NCBI GenBank assembly: GCA_022414725.1
Contig: CM039463.1
Span: 73,511,449 to 73,575,448 of the forward strand
Length of the DNA: 64,000 nucleotides
Direction: 5' to 3'
Source: Microglena sp. YARC
Lineage: Eukaryota; Chlorophyta; Chlorophyceae; Chlamydomonadales; Chlamydomonadaceae
In this document: positions 44,639 through 55,112 of the stretch, piece after piece
How the letters are laid out: each line of letters begins with the position of its first letter
Numbering within the stretch: the first letter of the stretch is position 1
The notes under the pieces: generated by a model
Database searches by the model: none
What the model was told of the DNA's origin: nothing
Seen by the model: the letters and a program-made list of their open reading frames with translations, nothing else
Position numbers and translations under genes: made by a program

Positions 44639-46852
44639 CTAGTTCTTGGACATGGCGTACCCATCAATCTGAGCCTGCAAGGAGGACAACTGCTTGCGAG
44701 TCAGCGAACCTGGAAGGGCCAAGGCAACGGGCACGGGTTCAATGCCCGGTGCACCAGCCTTGGCCTTTCGCAGGTGCGGATGTTTCGTCCAGCAACGGTC
44801 CTCCGAGTGGCTCGTTTTGGAAAGACAGGGGCCCCAAGTGCAATCCAAGCGCCTCTTGGTAGTCCCGGAACCCTGAGGACCAGGTCCCCTGCCACGCTGA
44901 AAAGCAGCATTGGCAGGGACTTGGGGAGGATCGCGGGACCAACCAGGATGCCTCGGATCAGACTTAGGGAGAGACACGTTCAAGAAATCTAATGATCTAT
45001 ATGCTGCCAGACAGGTCCAGTAATCAACAGGCTGGTTCTGATGCAGTGCGAGACCAAACTGTATCCGCAGAGAGTAGAAGCGGGGGTGCATGATGCCATT
45101 AATAATAGTATGCATGGCATGGCGCTGAGGCTGTGGGTATCCCGCACTGCGGAGGTCAGTGCACAAGCCCCGGACCCTGCGAAAGAACACATCCACAGGT
45201 TCAGAGTTGTCCATGGTTGCACGCCGAAGCTCAACAAGCATGAGAGGGACACGAGCAGCAAGAGCATCAGAACGCTGTCTTCGGATATGCAAGAAGATAT
45301 CCCGAGGAGTGGCAAAATCCTGATACACATTGACCATCGCATCCGTCATGTTCGCAAGCATCATAGTGAGACACATGAACTCCTGACGTTCCAGGGGCAG
45401 GGCACTAAAACCCAACAGTGCAGGATCTACACGAGACTCACCATGAGAGGCCGAGGGTCCAGCAGCAAGAGGATCAGGCACAGGAGCATACGAGGCACGA
45501 ACCGACATAAAATACTCGGCAGCAATGCCAGCATCATATGCGCGCTGATCATCTAAGTTCCTAATGAGATCTAAGGAACGCGCAACACTCGCAACGAGCT
45601 CGAAATCAGGCCTAACAGGAACAAAACTGAGAGGGACCTTCACATACTGATACCCTCGGAGATCATTGTTCCTACGCCCAATCCCACCAAAGGTAACACC
45701 TCCAGGGGAAGGGTAGTTAATCCCTGCCTTCACAGGTCCTAGAAAAGCACGACACTCATGACCCAGCTCAGAGTAAGCCATCACACGCTTAGGGCGACCC
45801 TTTCTATCTAGATTAGCCCGAGTGGCTGCCTCATCCAGCCTACCGTACAAAGTGCGATCAAGAGAATCTCCAGCATACTGGGCTTGGCGAATAAGCCGGC
45901 AGTCCCGCACAGCCAGCCGCACAGGTGGTGTGCCATCAAGCAGATGTTCCCAGGATATGCCGGACAGCGTAGGATTCATAGACGGCGGAGGGCCAGGCGC
46001 AGGTGGCAGATCCACCGGTGGAGGTGGAGGGGGCTCCTGCGAGGTGCCAGCAGCAGATCTGTGGACACTCGTGGCAGCAGCCTCGCGAGCCCGAGTATGG
46101 TAAGCACCAAGAGCCCGCTCTGCAGGGTTGCGAGCCTGCTCTGCAAGGTTGAGTAGAGGACCCAAAGGACCAAGAGACGAACTCCGCAGCAAAGACGGCT
46201 TGACCACCTCAGGTAGGTCCGGTGGAAGCGGCGCAAGCAGAGCGGCAGACGTAAGCTTGAAGACCGCAGGAGAAGGTGCCAATTGAGGCTCATACACCGG
46301 AGAGACAGTGGAGGTGTGGAAAACCCTAGTAGCAGAAGAGGGAGTGACTCCACCGAAGTCGCCACTTCTGGCACTCTGTAGATCTTCCATACAATCATCA
46401 GAGTAATCTTCCTCTGAGTCGTCAGACTTGCCGTAAGCATAGCCATCTTCATGGCTATGGAGAGCAAGGTCTACAATGTCGTAGGTAAAGCGGGCATCAG
46501 CGGGTGGAGGCGACCTTGCATACTGGATAATCTGTGTGGAAACACAGCATAGGTGCATCAGAATATCCTCAACCTCAGGTCGGAGACGTTGGACAAAAGG
46601 AGAAGGAGACGGAGAAATGGAGGTATTGGAGGGGGGGGTGGCTTCCATGATGGCGGAAGGAGACTCATCTCCGGCAGCAGAGGCCGCTGGCGCGCAATCA
46701 TCTAGCCAATCAGTGGGAACACGAATCTTTAGAGGAAGAATTCGGTCGCATCCATTACTGATAATGACGCTCTCCATACCGCGCGACCAGGAAATACCAT
46801 TCTGTGGGGTAAGTTTCTCGAAGCCGGCAGGAGGCCCACGCGGAAGTTGCAT
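44639..46852 (-). CDS. gag: element B Gag polyprotein
   Basis: 737 codons from ATG at 46852 to TAG at 44641-44639. The structural protein of the virus-like particle. The N-terminal 450 or so residues are Pro/Ser/Ala-rich and probably disordered (PPPPPVDLPPAPGPPPS). Residues about 490-623 match the Copia Gag core (UBN2-like: FMCLTMMLANMTDAM, PVDVFFRRVRGLCTDLRS, INGIMHPRFYSLRIQF, YWTCLAAYRSLDF). A basic RGRGPGPQGSG segment is followed by a knuckle-like C-x4-C-x5-H-x4-C motif at about 671-687, wider than the usual C-x2-C-x4-H-x4-C. The start lies about 26 nt from the putative primer site, so the leader is very short. The same start MQLPRGPPA is kept in element A. Confidence 0.9.
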   Translation of the reverse strand: MQLPRGPPAGFEKLTPQNGISWSRGMESVIISNGCDRILPLKIRVPTDWLDDCAPAASAAGDESPSAIMEATPPSNTSISPSPSPFVQRLRPEVEDILMHLCCVSTQIIQYARSPPPADARFTYDIVDLALHSHEDGYAYGKSDDSEEDYSDDCMEDLQSARSGDFGGVTPSSATRVFHTSTVSPVYEPQLAPSPAVFKLTSAALLAPLPPDLPEVVKPSLLRSSSLGPLGPLLNLAEQARNPAERALGAYHTRAREAAATSVHRSAAGTSQEPPPPPPVDLPPAPGPPPSMNPTLSGISWEHLLDGTPPVRLAVRDCRLIRQAQYAGDSLDRTLYGRLDEAATRANLDRKGRPKRVMAYSELGHECRAFLGPVKAGINYPSPGGVTFGGIGRRNNDLRGYQYVKVPLSFVPVRPDFELVASVARSLDLIRNLDDQRAYDAGIAAEYFMSVRASYAPVPDPLAAGPSASHGESRVDPALLGFSALPLERQEFMCLTMMLANMTDAMVNVYQDFATPRDIFLHIRRQRSDALAARVPLMLVELRRATMDNSEPVDVFFRRVRGLCTDLRSAGYPQPQRHAMHTIINGIMHPRFYSLRIQFGLALHQNQPVDYWTCLAAYRSLDFLNVSLPKSDPRHPGWSRDPPQVPANAAFQRGRGPGPQGSGTTKRRLDCTWGPCLSKTSHSEDRCWTKHPHLRKAKAGAPGIEPVPVALALPGSLTRKQLSSLQAQIDGYAMSKN

Positions 46853-46877
46853 TGTAAAGCAGTGGTAGAAGTAATAA

Positions 46878-46887
46878 GCCCGTAACC
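46878..46887 (-). other. element B putative primer-binding site (half-tRNA-iMet type)
   Basis: The + strand GCCCGTAACC directly inside the 5' LTR matches the anticodon region of plant initiator tRNA-Met (GCCCATAACC) in 9 of 10 positions. Copia-type elements often prime from a cleaved initiator tRNA. The tRNA sequence is recalled, not searched. Confidence 0.5.
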
Positions 46888-47270
46888 TATCAGCTAGAAA
46901 GCACTTCGAAGAGTGGAGAGAGATGTATGCAGCGGAGACAGACGCGCCAATCTATACACGGAGACAAGAATAGCGTTACAAGGACAGGCGGATGCCAAAG
47001 AACACCAGCGGTGGGAGAGGCGGATGCCTGTAACCTGACTAGACCCTAAGTCAGGAATCTTAAGCCAGGCACCGGCTATACAGAGTGTGTCAGTGAGAGA
47101 CCGATGACGCAGTCAACAGGAAGCTGTCACCGTGTCATGAAGGATGACACAGTCTACGGGAAGCTGACACAGTACAGACAGAAACACTGTCTGGGCCGAT
47201 AGTTCTAAGGAAGTACATAAGTAGTCACCAAGTCATAAAACGCGTGAGAGCACCGCAATTCATGCTGACA
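46888..47270 (-). repeat. element B 5' LTR
   Basis: 383 bp, identical to 40456-40838 except T for C at 47025, a CpG-to-TpG type change. Followed by the GTTAG target copy. Confidence 0.95.
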
Positions 47271-47275
47271 GTTAG

Positions 47276-47484
47276 TTGATATTTGTTGGATCAGTTTCCA
47301 ATCCGGATCTGATCTGATCTGATTTGCGGGGGACCAAAATCGAAAGAACAAAACTTAAATATAAACCTGAACAATTCCTCTTCTTATTCCTCTTCTTAAT
47401 TTGTCATAGATTTTCTGTTCTTTAATTTTCAAGACAGTTGGATCAGTATGTCTATATATGATTCATTATTTATGTATTATTTAT
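47276..47484. other. single-copy flank right of element B
   Basis: AT-rich sequence with GATCTGATCTGATCTGAT and TTCCTCTTCTTATTCCTCTT short repeats. The 31-bp array does not resume except for GTTAGTTG. No gene is seen. Confidence 0.5.
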
Positions 47485-47830
47485 TACATACATACCTAGC
47501 ATACGCCAGTGATGACAGCTGGCAAACCAAGCAGGAGGGAGGGCGCAGTAATCATCCCCTGGACTTTAACAACAACAACAACAACATACATACATGCATA
47601 CACACCTAGCATACGCCAGTGATGACAGCTGGCAAACCAAGCAGGAGGGGGGGGGCGCAGTAATCATCCCCTGGACTTTAACAACAACAACAACAACAAC
47701 ATACATACATACATGCATACACACCTAGCATACGCCAGTGATGACAGCTGGCAAACCAAGCAGGAGGGGGGGCGCAGTCATCATCCCCTGGACTTTAACA
47801 ACAACAACAACAACAACAACATACATACAT
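47485..47830 (+). repeat. three copies of a 110-119-bp unit
   Basis: CCTAGCATACGCCAGTGATG ... GGCAAACCAAGCAGGAGG ... CCCCTGGACTTTAACAAC followed by (AAC)n and (CATA)n recurs with starts at about 47495, 47605 and 47724. Copies differ in the number of G and AAC repeats. Confidence 0.9.
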
Positions 47831-47875
47831 CTATATATATGTAGACATACATAGCTGCTAGGTAAAAGGTAGGGT

Positions 47876-47908
47876 TTCGTTCTTTCTTTCTTTCTTTCTT
47901 TCGTTCGT
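47876..47908 (+). repeat. (TTTC)n microsatellite
   Basis: TTCG then about six TTTC units, then TTCGTTCG. Confidence 0.9.
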
Positions 47909-48201
47909 TGGTGTGTAGGGGGGCGGGTCCCCCGGACAATTACATTACTGTACTTCCGCGTAAAATTCAAATTCCCAGTCGCGTCTGTCAGCATCCAACT
48001 TCCACTCATCCGCATCAAAATTACACCTGTGCGCCATCGCCCTTTCCGTCCTGTCCACTCTGTCCTGCGATACCCTGCCCTGCCCTGCCCTGCCCTTCGC
48101 GTGTCGCAATTCGCGATCCAGAACAGGCTCCCGCATCATGCCTGCCAGAATTTAAGAACTCCTTGGTCGACTTCGTCCTCAACGTCCATGGCGCTCAGAC
48201 T
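47908..48201 (+). CDS. possible exon, unidentified
   Basis: A frame open from 47908 ends in LPEFKNSLVDFVLNVHGAQT directly before GTAAGT at 48202, a strong splice-donor match. The earlier part is Cys/Pro/Ser-rich and includes a CCCTG run, so only the last 30 or so codons look protein-like. No acceptor could be fixed and no downstream exon was found. The product is unknown. It may be a chance donor. Confidence 0.2.
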
Positions 48202-48242
48202 GTAAGTGTACAACCTATTGCTTCTTGAGGCCTTCATGCAGC

Positions 48243-48430
48243 AACAAACAGCGATATTAGATGCCAGAAGAGCCGCTAACACTACGAGCCGTCGTGCAAG
48301 GCGAGCTCGGCTGAGATGAGCGTTGAGGAAAGGAAAGAGATTAACAAGCGTCAGCTTCTTGCCCGTGCTGCTGACCCACTATGCACGAGGCTGTCAAAGA
48401 GGCCCTGCGAATTTAGCATTAGCCAGTGAC
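48243..48430 (+). pseudogene. possible fragment of an Arg-rich protein
   Basis: One frame reads QQQTAILDARRAANTTSRRA and RRARLR. After a one-base shift another reads MSVEERKEINKRQLLARAAD and ends in TGA at about 48430. The two pieces together look like a basic, helical segment broken by one frameshift. No family can be assigned and the signal is short. Confidence 0.2.
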
Positions 48431-48639
48431 CAGATTTAAGGTTCCCAAACTGGGCAACTGCACCAGAAGAAGCTGCTAGTTTTTAGCTTTGCAATCGTGC
48501 AGAACTGGTGCTCTTGGCGTGATCGGAATCTGAGTGTTCGCAATTTTTGGTAGGTTCAATTCACGATATGCAATTTCCGTATGATCACAGCCCACAGCTG
48601 GAGCGCAGGGTACGAGGTAGGGATAAAGGAGGTAAGTGT

Positions 48640-49035
48640 ACGTGCGTTTATGGTTGTTGGGGAAAGGAACGGTGGGAGGGCAGGGGGGGGGACGGGTGTG
48701 TGTGGATGGGGTGAGGGGCAGGGAGAGGTCGGGAACAGAAGGGGACACTGTTGGTCTGGCTGGGGGTGGGTTAGAATGGTATGCATGCATGGTAGGGGTG
48801 GGGGGCCACAGCTGAGGGGGTACAGGTAGAGATGGCTGGAAGGTGTGTGGGGCAGGGGGGAGAAAGAGAGGGTGTGGCAATGGGGATGGGAGGCAGGAAG
48901 ATTAAGGGGAAAGTCCTAGGGGGGGGGATAGAGTACAGAAGGGAAGGGGGCATGCTTTACATATTTTCAGTTGCAAATGGGGAAATATTTTGACTGAGTG
49001 CGTGTGAAGGGAAATAGGGTGTGTGAGTGTGGAAA

Positions 49036-49071
<36 letters not shown>
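48640..49071 (+). repeat. G-rich tract ending in 36 consecutive G
   Basis: GGGTGTGTGTGG, GGGGTGGGGGG and GGCAGGGGGGAG clusters are followed by an uninterrupted poly-G at 49036-49071. The minus-strand Pro-rich frames are composition artefacts. Confidence 0.85.
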
Positions 49072-49072
<1 letters not shown>

Positions 49073-49780
49073 CATGCAAGGGCCTGACCCCTTCTGTAAC
49101 CCTGAGCAGCTGACACAGGCCAAAGGACCTGGGTGGGTGGGGGGTGTCCACCGAACACACGGGCAATGTACTAGTACATACATCTATATATATGTATACA
49201 TACATGGATTATCGAGGTAGCGCTAGCTGGCTATAGGAGCTGGATATCGTTTTACGGGTTAGGGTTCAGGGAACCACGCGAATCCAACTGTACCGACTTC
49301 CCGAAGTTCAAAATGACAGAGCACATGCGCCTTACAGTGCGACTTCCTACCTGACCCGAATTTTGAAATGACGGAGCACATGCGCCTCAGGAGCCAGAGC
49401 CATGCCATCGCAACGCAATCATCAAGGTTGGCATTTAGCTGTTGCGAGGACCTGAACTTTCTTCATACCACCATGCTTTTTTTCTCCGCCTGCGAACGTT
49501 GCCACCATTCATTTCGCGCATGCGCACTATCATCATGCCATTTCCTCGCAATTGTCATGGTTTGCAGCCAGTGGATGCGAGTTATTCGAATTTTTCATCG
49601 CCACCACCATTTCCTTTCCAGTGCTCGCGCTTGGACTAATCATCCTATCTATGCAATCTCTTTTCATTGCATCGATGATCGTTAAGCACGGCGCTGCATT
49701 ATTTGATGCAGAAGTGTTGACCGGATGGAAGTAAAAGTTTAAAGTGTACCACTCACTGAACGGGAAGGAGAAGCTGCAAA
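49072..49780. other. single-copy stretch before block copy 2
   Basis: No gene is recognised. TGACNGAGCACATGCGCCT occurs twice (about 49314 and 49370), and TTACGGGTTAGGGTTCAGGG occurs once at about 49252. Small open frames near 49368-49734 have no known product. Confidence 0.5.
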
Positions 49781-49859
49781 AGCCAACCTAAACATGGCGA
49801 CCGTGTATACGATAAACCATTAAACCAAGCCAAGCCAAGCCGAGCCAACGTTAACATGG

Positions 49860-50150
49860 CAACCCTGTATACAATATTGAGCCAAGCTGAGCCAAGCCAA
49901 CCCTGTCCACGATATTGAGCCAAGCTGAGCCAAGCCAACCCTGTCCACGATATTGAGCCAAGCTGAGCCAAGCCAACCCTGTCCATGATATTGAGCCAAG
50001 CTGAGCCAAGCTGAGCCAAGCCAACCCTGTCCACGATATTGAGCCAAGCTGAGCCAAGCCAACCCTGTCCACGATATTGAGCCAAGCTGAGCCAAGCCAA
50101 CCCTGTCCACGATATTGAGCCAAGCTAAGCCAAGCCAAGCCTGTACACGA
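49860..50150 (+). repeat. 38-bp tandem repeat, copy 2
   Basis: Same unit order as 22548-22830. The terminal CCAAG run is one 5-bp unit shorter. Confidence 0.93.
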
Positions 50151-50959
50151 TATTGATCAAGCTAACATTGGTGGTTGGCCCACGCGCAAGTGAATGGGCT
50201 GGCCCCCTCAACCTCATGCCTGGTCATAAAGTGACATTAATTTGTGTATAAAGCCACACATGCAACTTTTGCCGGCTGTTGGCCTTTACACATACACGGG
50301 AATTTCCCCGTGTGTGTGTGTGGTTGGAGGGGATTGTTTTGAGGGTGTACTGCACTGTTTAGTTTTTTGACAATGCTTAGCAGCTTCTAGGTAGCTCCTT
50401 TAGTCCTTTCCCCCACCCTTGGGCCATACCTTGCTATCTAGCCAGTGTGTCTTAAATCTGACATGTCATGGATGGATCAATCCAAGACTTCTATAATAAA
50501 TTAATAATGCATGTCCCGAGGCGAGGGAATCTGCCCTGAATGGGCCGAGGAGTAGTAGCACAAAAGGAGAATGGAGAACACCGACTAACCGACAGAACAC
50601 CCGCTAACCGACACATCCGGCACAATTGTGTTGCCCCCTCACCCGACTGATCACCTTGTGTGGGACACCATTGCAAACGATTCACTTGCTTGATTTTGGA
50701 TTTGGGGGGTCAGTTCATAAATGCCTTTTCTTTTTAAGCCCTTCCTATCACGGTTGGGAAATTCCCTTTAGCCTATTTGGCCTACCCCTGGACTGTAACA
50801 TACAAACATTTGATGAGGATTTTTACCCGGGGAGGTACGGTACTGCCCCACTGGGTGCTGCCCCCTTAAACGGCTGCACAAACCAGCAGCACGAAGGATG
50901 CAGCGCAGGGCTTTTTCGAAGGGGAGAATGTTTGAAGAACTAAACGAGATTCGCTTTTT

Positions 50960-50985
50960 GGGGGGGGGGGGGGGGGGAGGGGGGG
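50960..50985 (+). repeat. poly-G tract with one A, copy 2
   Basis: 18 G, A, 7 G, against 42 G in copy 1. Confidence 0.9.
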
Positions 50986-52888
50986 CTATGATCGCCTATG
51001 GAGTACCGTATAAACATCAAAAACGTATATAGGAGCGGCAACGCCATTCGAACTGGATCCTCAGTGTTGCTGGTTTGAGTCGGCAGATCCACCTCCTGGG
51101 GTGAAAATACTTTCACAACTTCAAAATAAAGTGGCCAAGTGGGGATAAAAAGCATGCTCCTTTTTGTGATTTCAGTCGAAGTATTAACAGCTGCGTATGT
51201 TGCAAAGTTGCCCTCCTCGCGGTTAGCCCACACAGGCATATCGTCACTAGTGTCCTCATCATGGCTCCTGCATCCTACAGTGGCATACAACTCGGGCCCT
51301 CGTCACGGGTACCACACACAGGCATAGCGTTATTGGGTTCCTCGTCATGGTTACCGTTTCCCACAGTGGCATAGAACTAGGGCCCTCGTCACGAGTTGCC
51401 CACATCGGCCTAACAACACTATAGTGTTTGTCCTAGGTGGCCGGGTTTTACCGGTAATACCCAAAATCGATCAGGGAAAAGTGGAATAAAAGGGTCATAT
51501 ATTTCTCAAATTGCATGTGAGTTTTTACAACGTCGACTTAAAGAGTAGTAGAACATGTATACATCGTACAAAAAGCTGTAGTGATACATCCATATGTTTT
51601 AATTTCAATTTGAAAATTGCCTATTACCAAAAAATCAAATTCAGCATTTAAACATCAAATATTTTGAGTCCCCAGCTATAAGCCTCCCCCATCAGGGCCA
51701 GAGCCCTACCCACTTTTTTTTTACCACTGCAGCCGAAGCCTGCCATCTGATCCTCCAGCTCCTTCACCTTGAACTTTGTTTCATGGCCCCAGACTTGAGT
51801 CTGCATGCCGTCTTTAGCTGCAGCAGCAGTTACATTCAAACCAAACCGTTTAGCTCCAGCTCCAGCCACACCGAGATCCAGCCACACCCAGCTCCAGCCA
51901 CACCCAACTCCTACCACACCGAGATCCAGCCACACCCAGCTCCAGCCACACTCAGCTCCAGCCACACCCAATTCCAGCCACACCCAGCTCCAGCCACATC
52001 AAGATCCACCCAACACCCAGCTCCAGCCACACCCAGCTCCAGCTCTAGCTCCTCTTCCTCCACCATGGCTTCAACACATTCCATTTATCCATGATCTCCT
52101 CGTGAAGGCTAGCAAACATGACTGAGGTTTGGAGGCGGGGCTGCGATGGTTTGCTGTGCCCCTTAAACATCTTATCATATGATGCCTACAGTCTGACTAG
52201 GCTAAGTTACCATGTATATTGTATATCATACGCAATTTGTATGATATCATATGATATCATACTTGTCTTCCATGTGGTGTCCACTGTTTCTTTTTTGGGC
52301 GACGCATAGCAGCTTCCATCCAGCTCCATTACCCAGCAACTGGTCCACAGCTTCCAGCTGCTTGGGAATGACAGTCATGCCGGCTGTCAGACACACGAAC
52401 TAGCTTCATGTTTGGCCAGAGGATGGGGAAAGGGAGCTGTATGGAAGCTGCTACACATAGCCCCAAAAAGAAGCAGTGGTGGTGTCCTTAACTTCACGTC
52501 TTGAGAGTGACCTCATTACTCGGATGTAACAATTTCAATTTCGATTGCATACTTGGCTTTGGTCAACATCATATGGTATGCCAGTCCCTAAACATGTACG
52601 CCCCTACTCAAGCATATACATCACTACAGCCCATTTCAGTGATAGGATTGGTCTATTGGTACACCAAATATGCTTAAACGAAGCAGGGTAAGGGGTTCAA
52701 TTCCCCCTACAGTCACCCTGAGAGTCGCAGGTCGTTGTCATCCGCGATGGTAGCTTGTCCAGTCGAGGTGATAGGATGTTCTCTGCCCGCGTACGACGTG
52801 TTCCCTTAATACCACGCCCCACCAGGTATTATCATTACATCACTTCTCAAGCATCACTACTCTATCCTCAACCACACGGAGGGCGGAT

Positions 52889-53012
52889 GCTAGTACCCAC
52901 AAAGCCAGTACCCACAAGCCAGATCTCCTATACCCTAAACCTTATAACCTAAATCCTAAACCCTAAACCCGAGGAGATCTGGCTTATGGGTACTGGCTTT
53001 GTGGGTACTAGC
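52889..53012. repeat. 41-bp inverted repeat with telomere-like spacer, copy 2
   Basis: Arms 52889-52929 and 52972-53012. The spacer ends CCCTAAACCCG instead of CCCTAAACCTG. Confidence 0.9.
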
Positions 53013-53374
53013 TTCTCCCTACCAAACCACACGGGATGGGCAGAGTCTAATGGGCACCAGGTGGCAGCTACAACTCCCTGTTCTTGAAAAGTGCATGGCC
53101 ATGCAGTACCTCAACAACTCAATAACAGCTCAATAACATGTAGAGACTGGCATATCATATGATGTTGACCAAAGGCGAGTATGACATCATATGCTATCAT
53201 GCAAATCGCATAGTATCATTTAGTATATAAATTGTAACTTTAGACCAGCCAGACTGACGGCATGATATGATATCATATGATGACAAGATATCATATGAAA
53301 TCATATTGCCATTCCCTATGCAGTAGCATCAAGCAACACCATAATAACATATCAACGGGCAGTGCTGCCTTGTT

Positions 53375-54075
53375 GTCCACATCAGCGCTATCTTTTTGTC
53401 CACCTGAGCGCTGTCTTGTTGTCCACCTGAGCGCTGTCTTGTTGTCCACCTCAGCGCTGTCTTGTTGTCCACCTTAGCGCTGTCTTGTTGTCCACCTCAG
53501 CGCTGTCTGGTTGTCCACCTCAGCGTTGTAATGTTGTCCACATCAGCGCTGTCTTGTTGTCCGCATCAGCGCTGTCTTGTTGTCCACATCAGCACTGTCT
53601 TGCCGTCCACATCAGCGCTGTCTTGTTGTCCACCTCAGCACTGTCATGTTGTCCACCTCAGCGCTGTCATGTTGTCCACATCAGCGCTGTCTTGTTGTCT
53701 ACATCAGCGCTGTCTGGTTGTCCACCTCAGCGCTGTCATGTTGTCCTCCTCAGTGCTGTCTGGTTGTCCTCCTCAGCGCTGTCTTGTTGTCCACATCAGT
53801 GCTGTCTTGTTGTCCACCTCAGGGCTGTCATGTTGTCCACCTCAGGGCTGTCATGTTGTCCACCTCAGCGCTGTCTTGTTGTCCACCTCAGCGCTGTCTT
53901 GTTGTCCACCTCAGCGCTGTCTTATTGCCCACCTCAGCACTGTCTTGTTGTCCACCTCAGCGCTGTCTTGTTGTCCACCTCAGCGCTGTCTGGTTGTCCA
54001 CGTCAGCGCTGTCTTGTTGTCCACATCAGCAATGTCTTGTTGTTCACATCAGCACTGTCTTGTTGTCCACCTCAG
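53375..54075 (+). repeat. 23-bp minisatellite, copy 2
   Basis: About 30 units. One extra CTGAGCGCTGTCTTGTTGTC-type unit at the left compared with copy 1, plus scattered substitutions. Confidence 0.95.
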
Positions 54076-54482
54076 TCGGCAGCACCTCCCCGGCTGTCAG
54101 TTGCAAGGTGGGATGCAAGAAGAACAAATCAGGGGGATCGTGTCTTGATGGCTAATTTTTTGATGGAGTTTTCAGCACTTGCATTCAAATGGGTATTACA
54201 CATGCATGGATGTCATGGTGTACGTACATGTACGTATGTATATATAGTACAGATGTACATGAGCAGTGGGCTGGAAGAAATGTACACCAGCCACTGAGCC
54301 ACATGCACCATGCACCCGCCTCAAGCCCCAGTCACACGCACAAGCCACATGCCCCATGCGTCCGCACACCCCCTAGTCAGAGTCGGAACCCGAAGTCCAC
54401 GAGATCTGCCACCACAGCAGCTCGAGGTGACAAAAAACCCTAGTGGCAGCGGGGATCCCCATCCCAAAGGGCGGTCACGACC

Positions 54483-54821
54483 TTGTTGATGGCTCGGAAC
54501 AGCTCGCGATGTCGCAGCGACCAATCCGACCATCTTAACACCCGCTGGACCGCACAGGCACAGGCAGTGGACTTTTCCAACCCGGCATATTCGCAGGCTT
54601 ACCTTCGCAGCATGCTTGAAGCTTGGCGTGAGCAGCTGCGTGCCTCCACAAGGTCTGTGGCCAGGCCCCAGGTTGACAAGGCTATATTCAGGCTTGCTGC
54701 AGTGCCGAGGGCGAGTGCTGCTGGTTTGAAGCCCGCAAGGGTTCCTAGGATAGGGGATGCAGTTTTGACGCATGTAGGTTTGCTGACTCGGACTGGCAAT
54801 AATTATAAAAAATGCGTCTAG
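54483..54821 (+). CDS. unidentified ORF, copy 2
   Basis: Counterpart of 27148-27486, fully open at 112 codons, with one amino-acid change (Pro to Leu) and two silent changes. Same doubts as for copy 1. Confidence 0.3.
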   Translation: MLMARNSSRCRSDQSDHLNTRWTAQAQAVDFSNPAYSQAYLRSMLEAWREQLRASTRSVARPQVDKAIFRLAAVPRASAAGLKPARVPRIGDAVLTHVGLLTRTGNNYKKCV

Positions 54822-54884
54822 GCGTAACAAGTAAGCTGAGTGAAGAGAGGAAGAAAGTAAGTCTAACGCCTAAAGCAAGACCCT

Positions 54885-55112
54885 ATGGAAGAAAATAAGC
54901 CTGAGATCATCCTGCCGATAGAAGAAAGTATGTCTACGACGAATTGGAAGATAGCAGAGATCAAGGATGCAATCGCGTTGAAGATAGAAGCAATCATGTC
55001 TGTAATCGATTTGAAGAACGAAGAAATTGAGGCGCCCATGTTGAGTTACTCGTCTTCAGTCGCCTTGCTTTTGCGCACTGTTTACAAGAGAGTCAGGACG
55101 CGAGATCAATGA
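54885..55112 (+). CDS. unidentified small acidic ORF, copy 2
   Basis: Counterpart of 27550-27777, 75 codons, one Ser-to-Arg change near the C-terminus. Confidence 0.25.
   Translation: MEENKPEIILPIEESMSTTNWKIAEIKDAIALKIEAIMSVIDLKNEEIEAPMLSYSSSVALLLRTVYKRVRTRDQ

Larger units (their letters stand above)
40456..47270 (-). mobile_element. element B: Copia-type LTR retrotransposon, nearly intact
   Basis: 6815 bp, with 383-bp LTRs that differ at one position (40593 C, 47025 T) and the target duplication GTTAG at 40451-40455 and 47271-47275. The minus-strand order is 5' LTR, primer site, Gag, protease, integrase, RT, RNase H, polypurine tract, 3' LTR. Integrase before RT is the Copia (Ty1) order. 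Pol has two one-base frameshifts, and Gag and Pol are separated by one UAG. I recall the Volvox element Osser as a Copia-type element with related priming, but the exact family needs a search. Confidence 0.96.
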
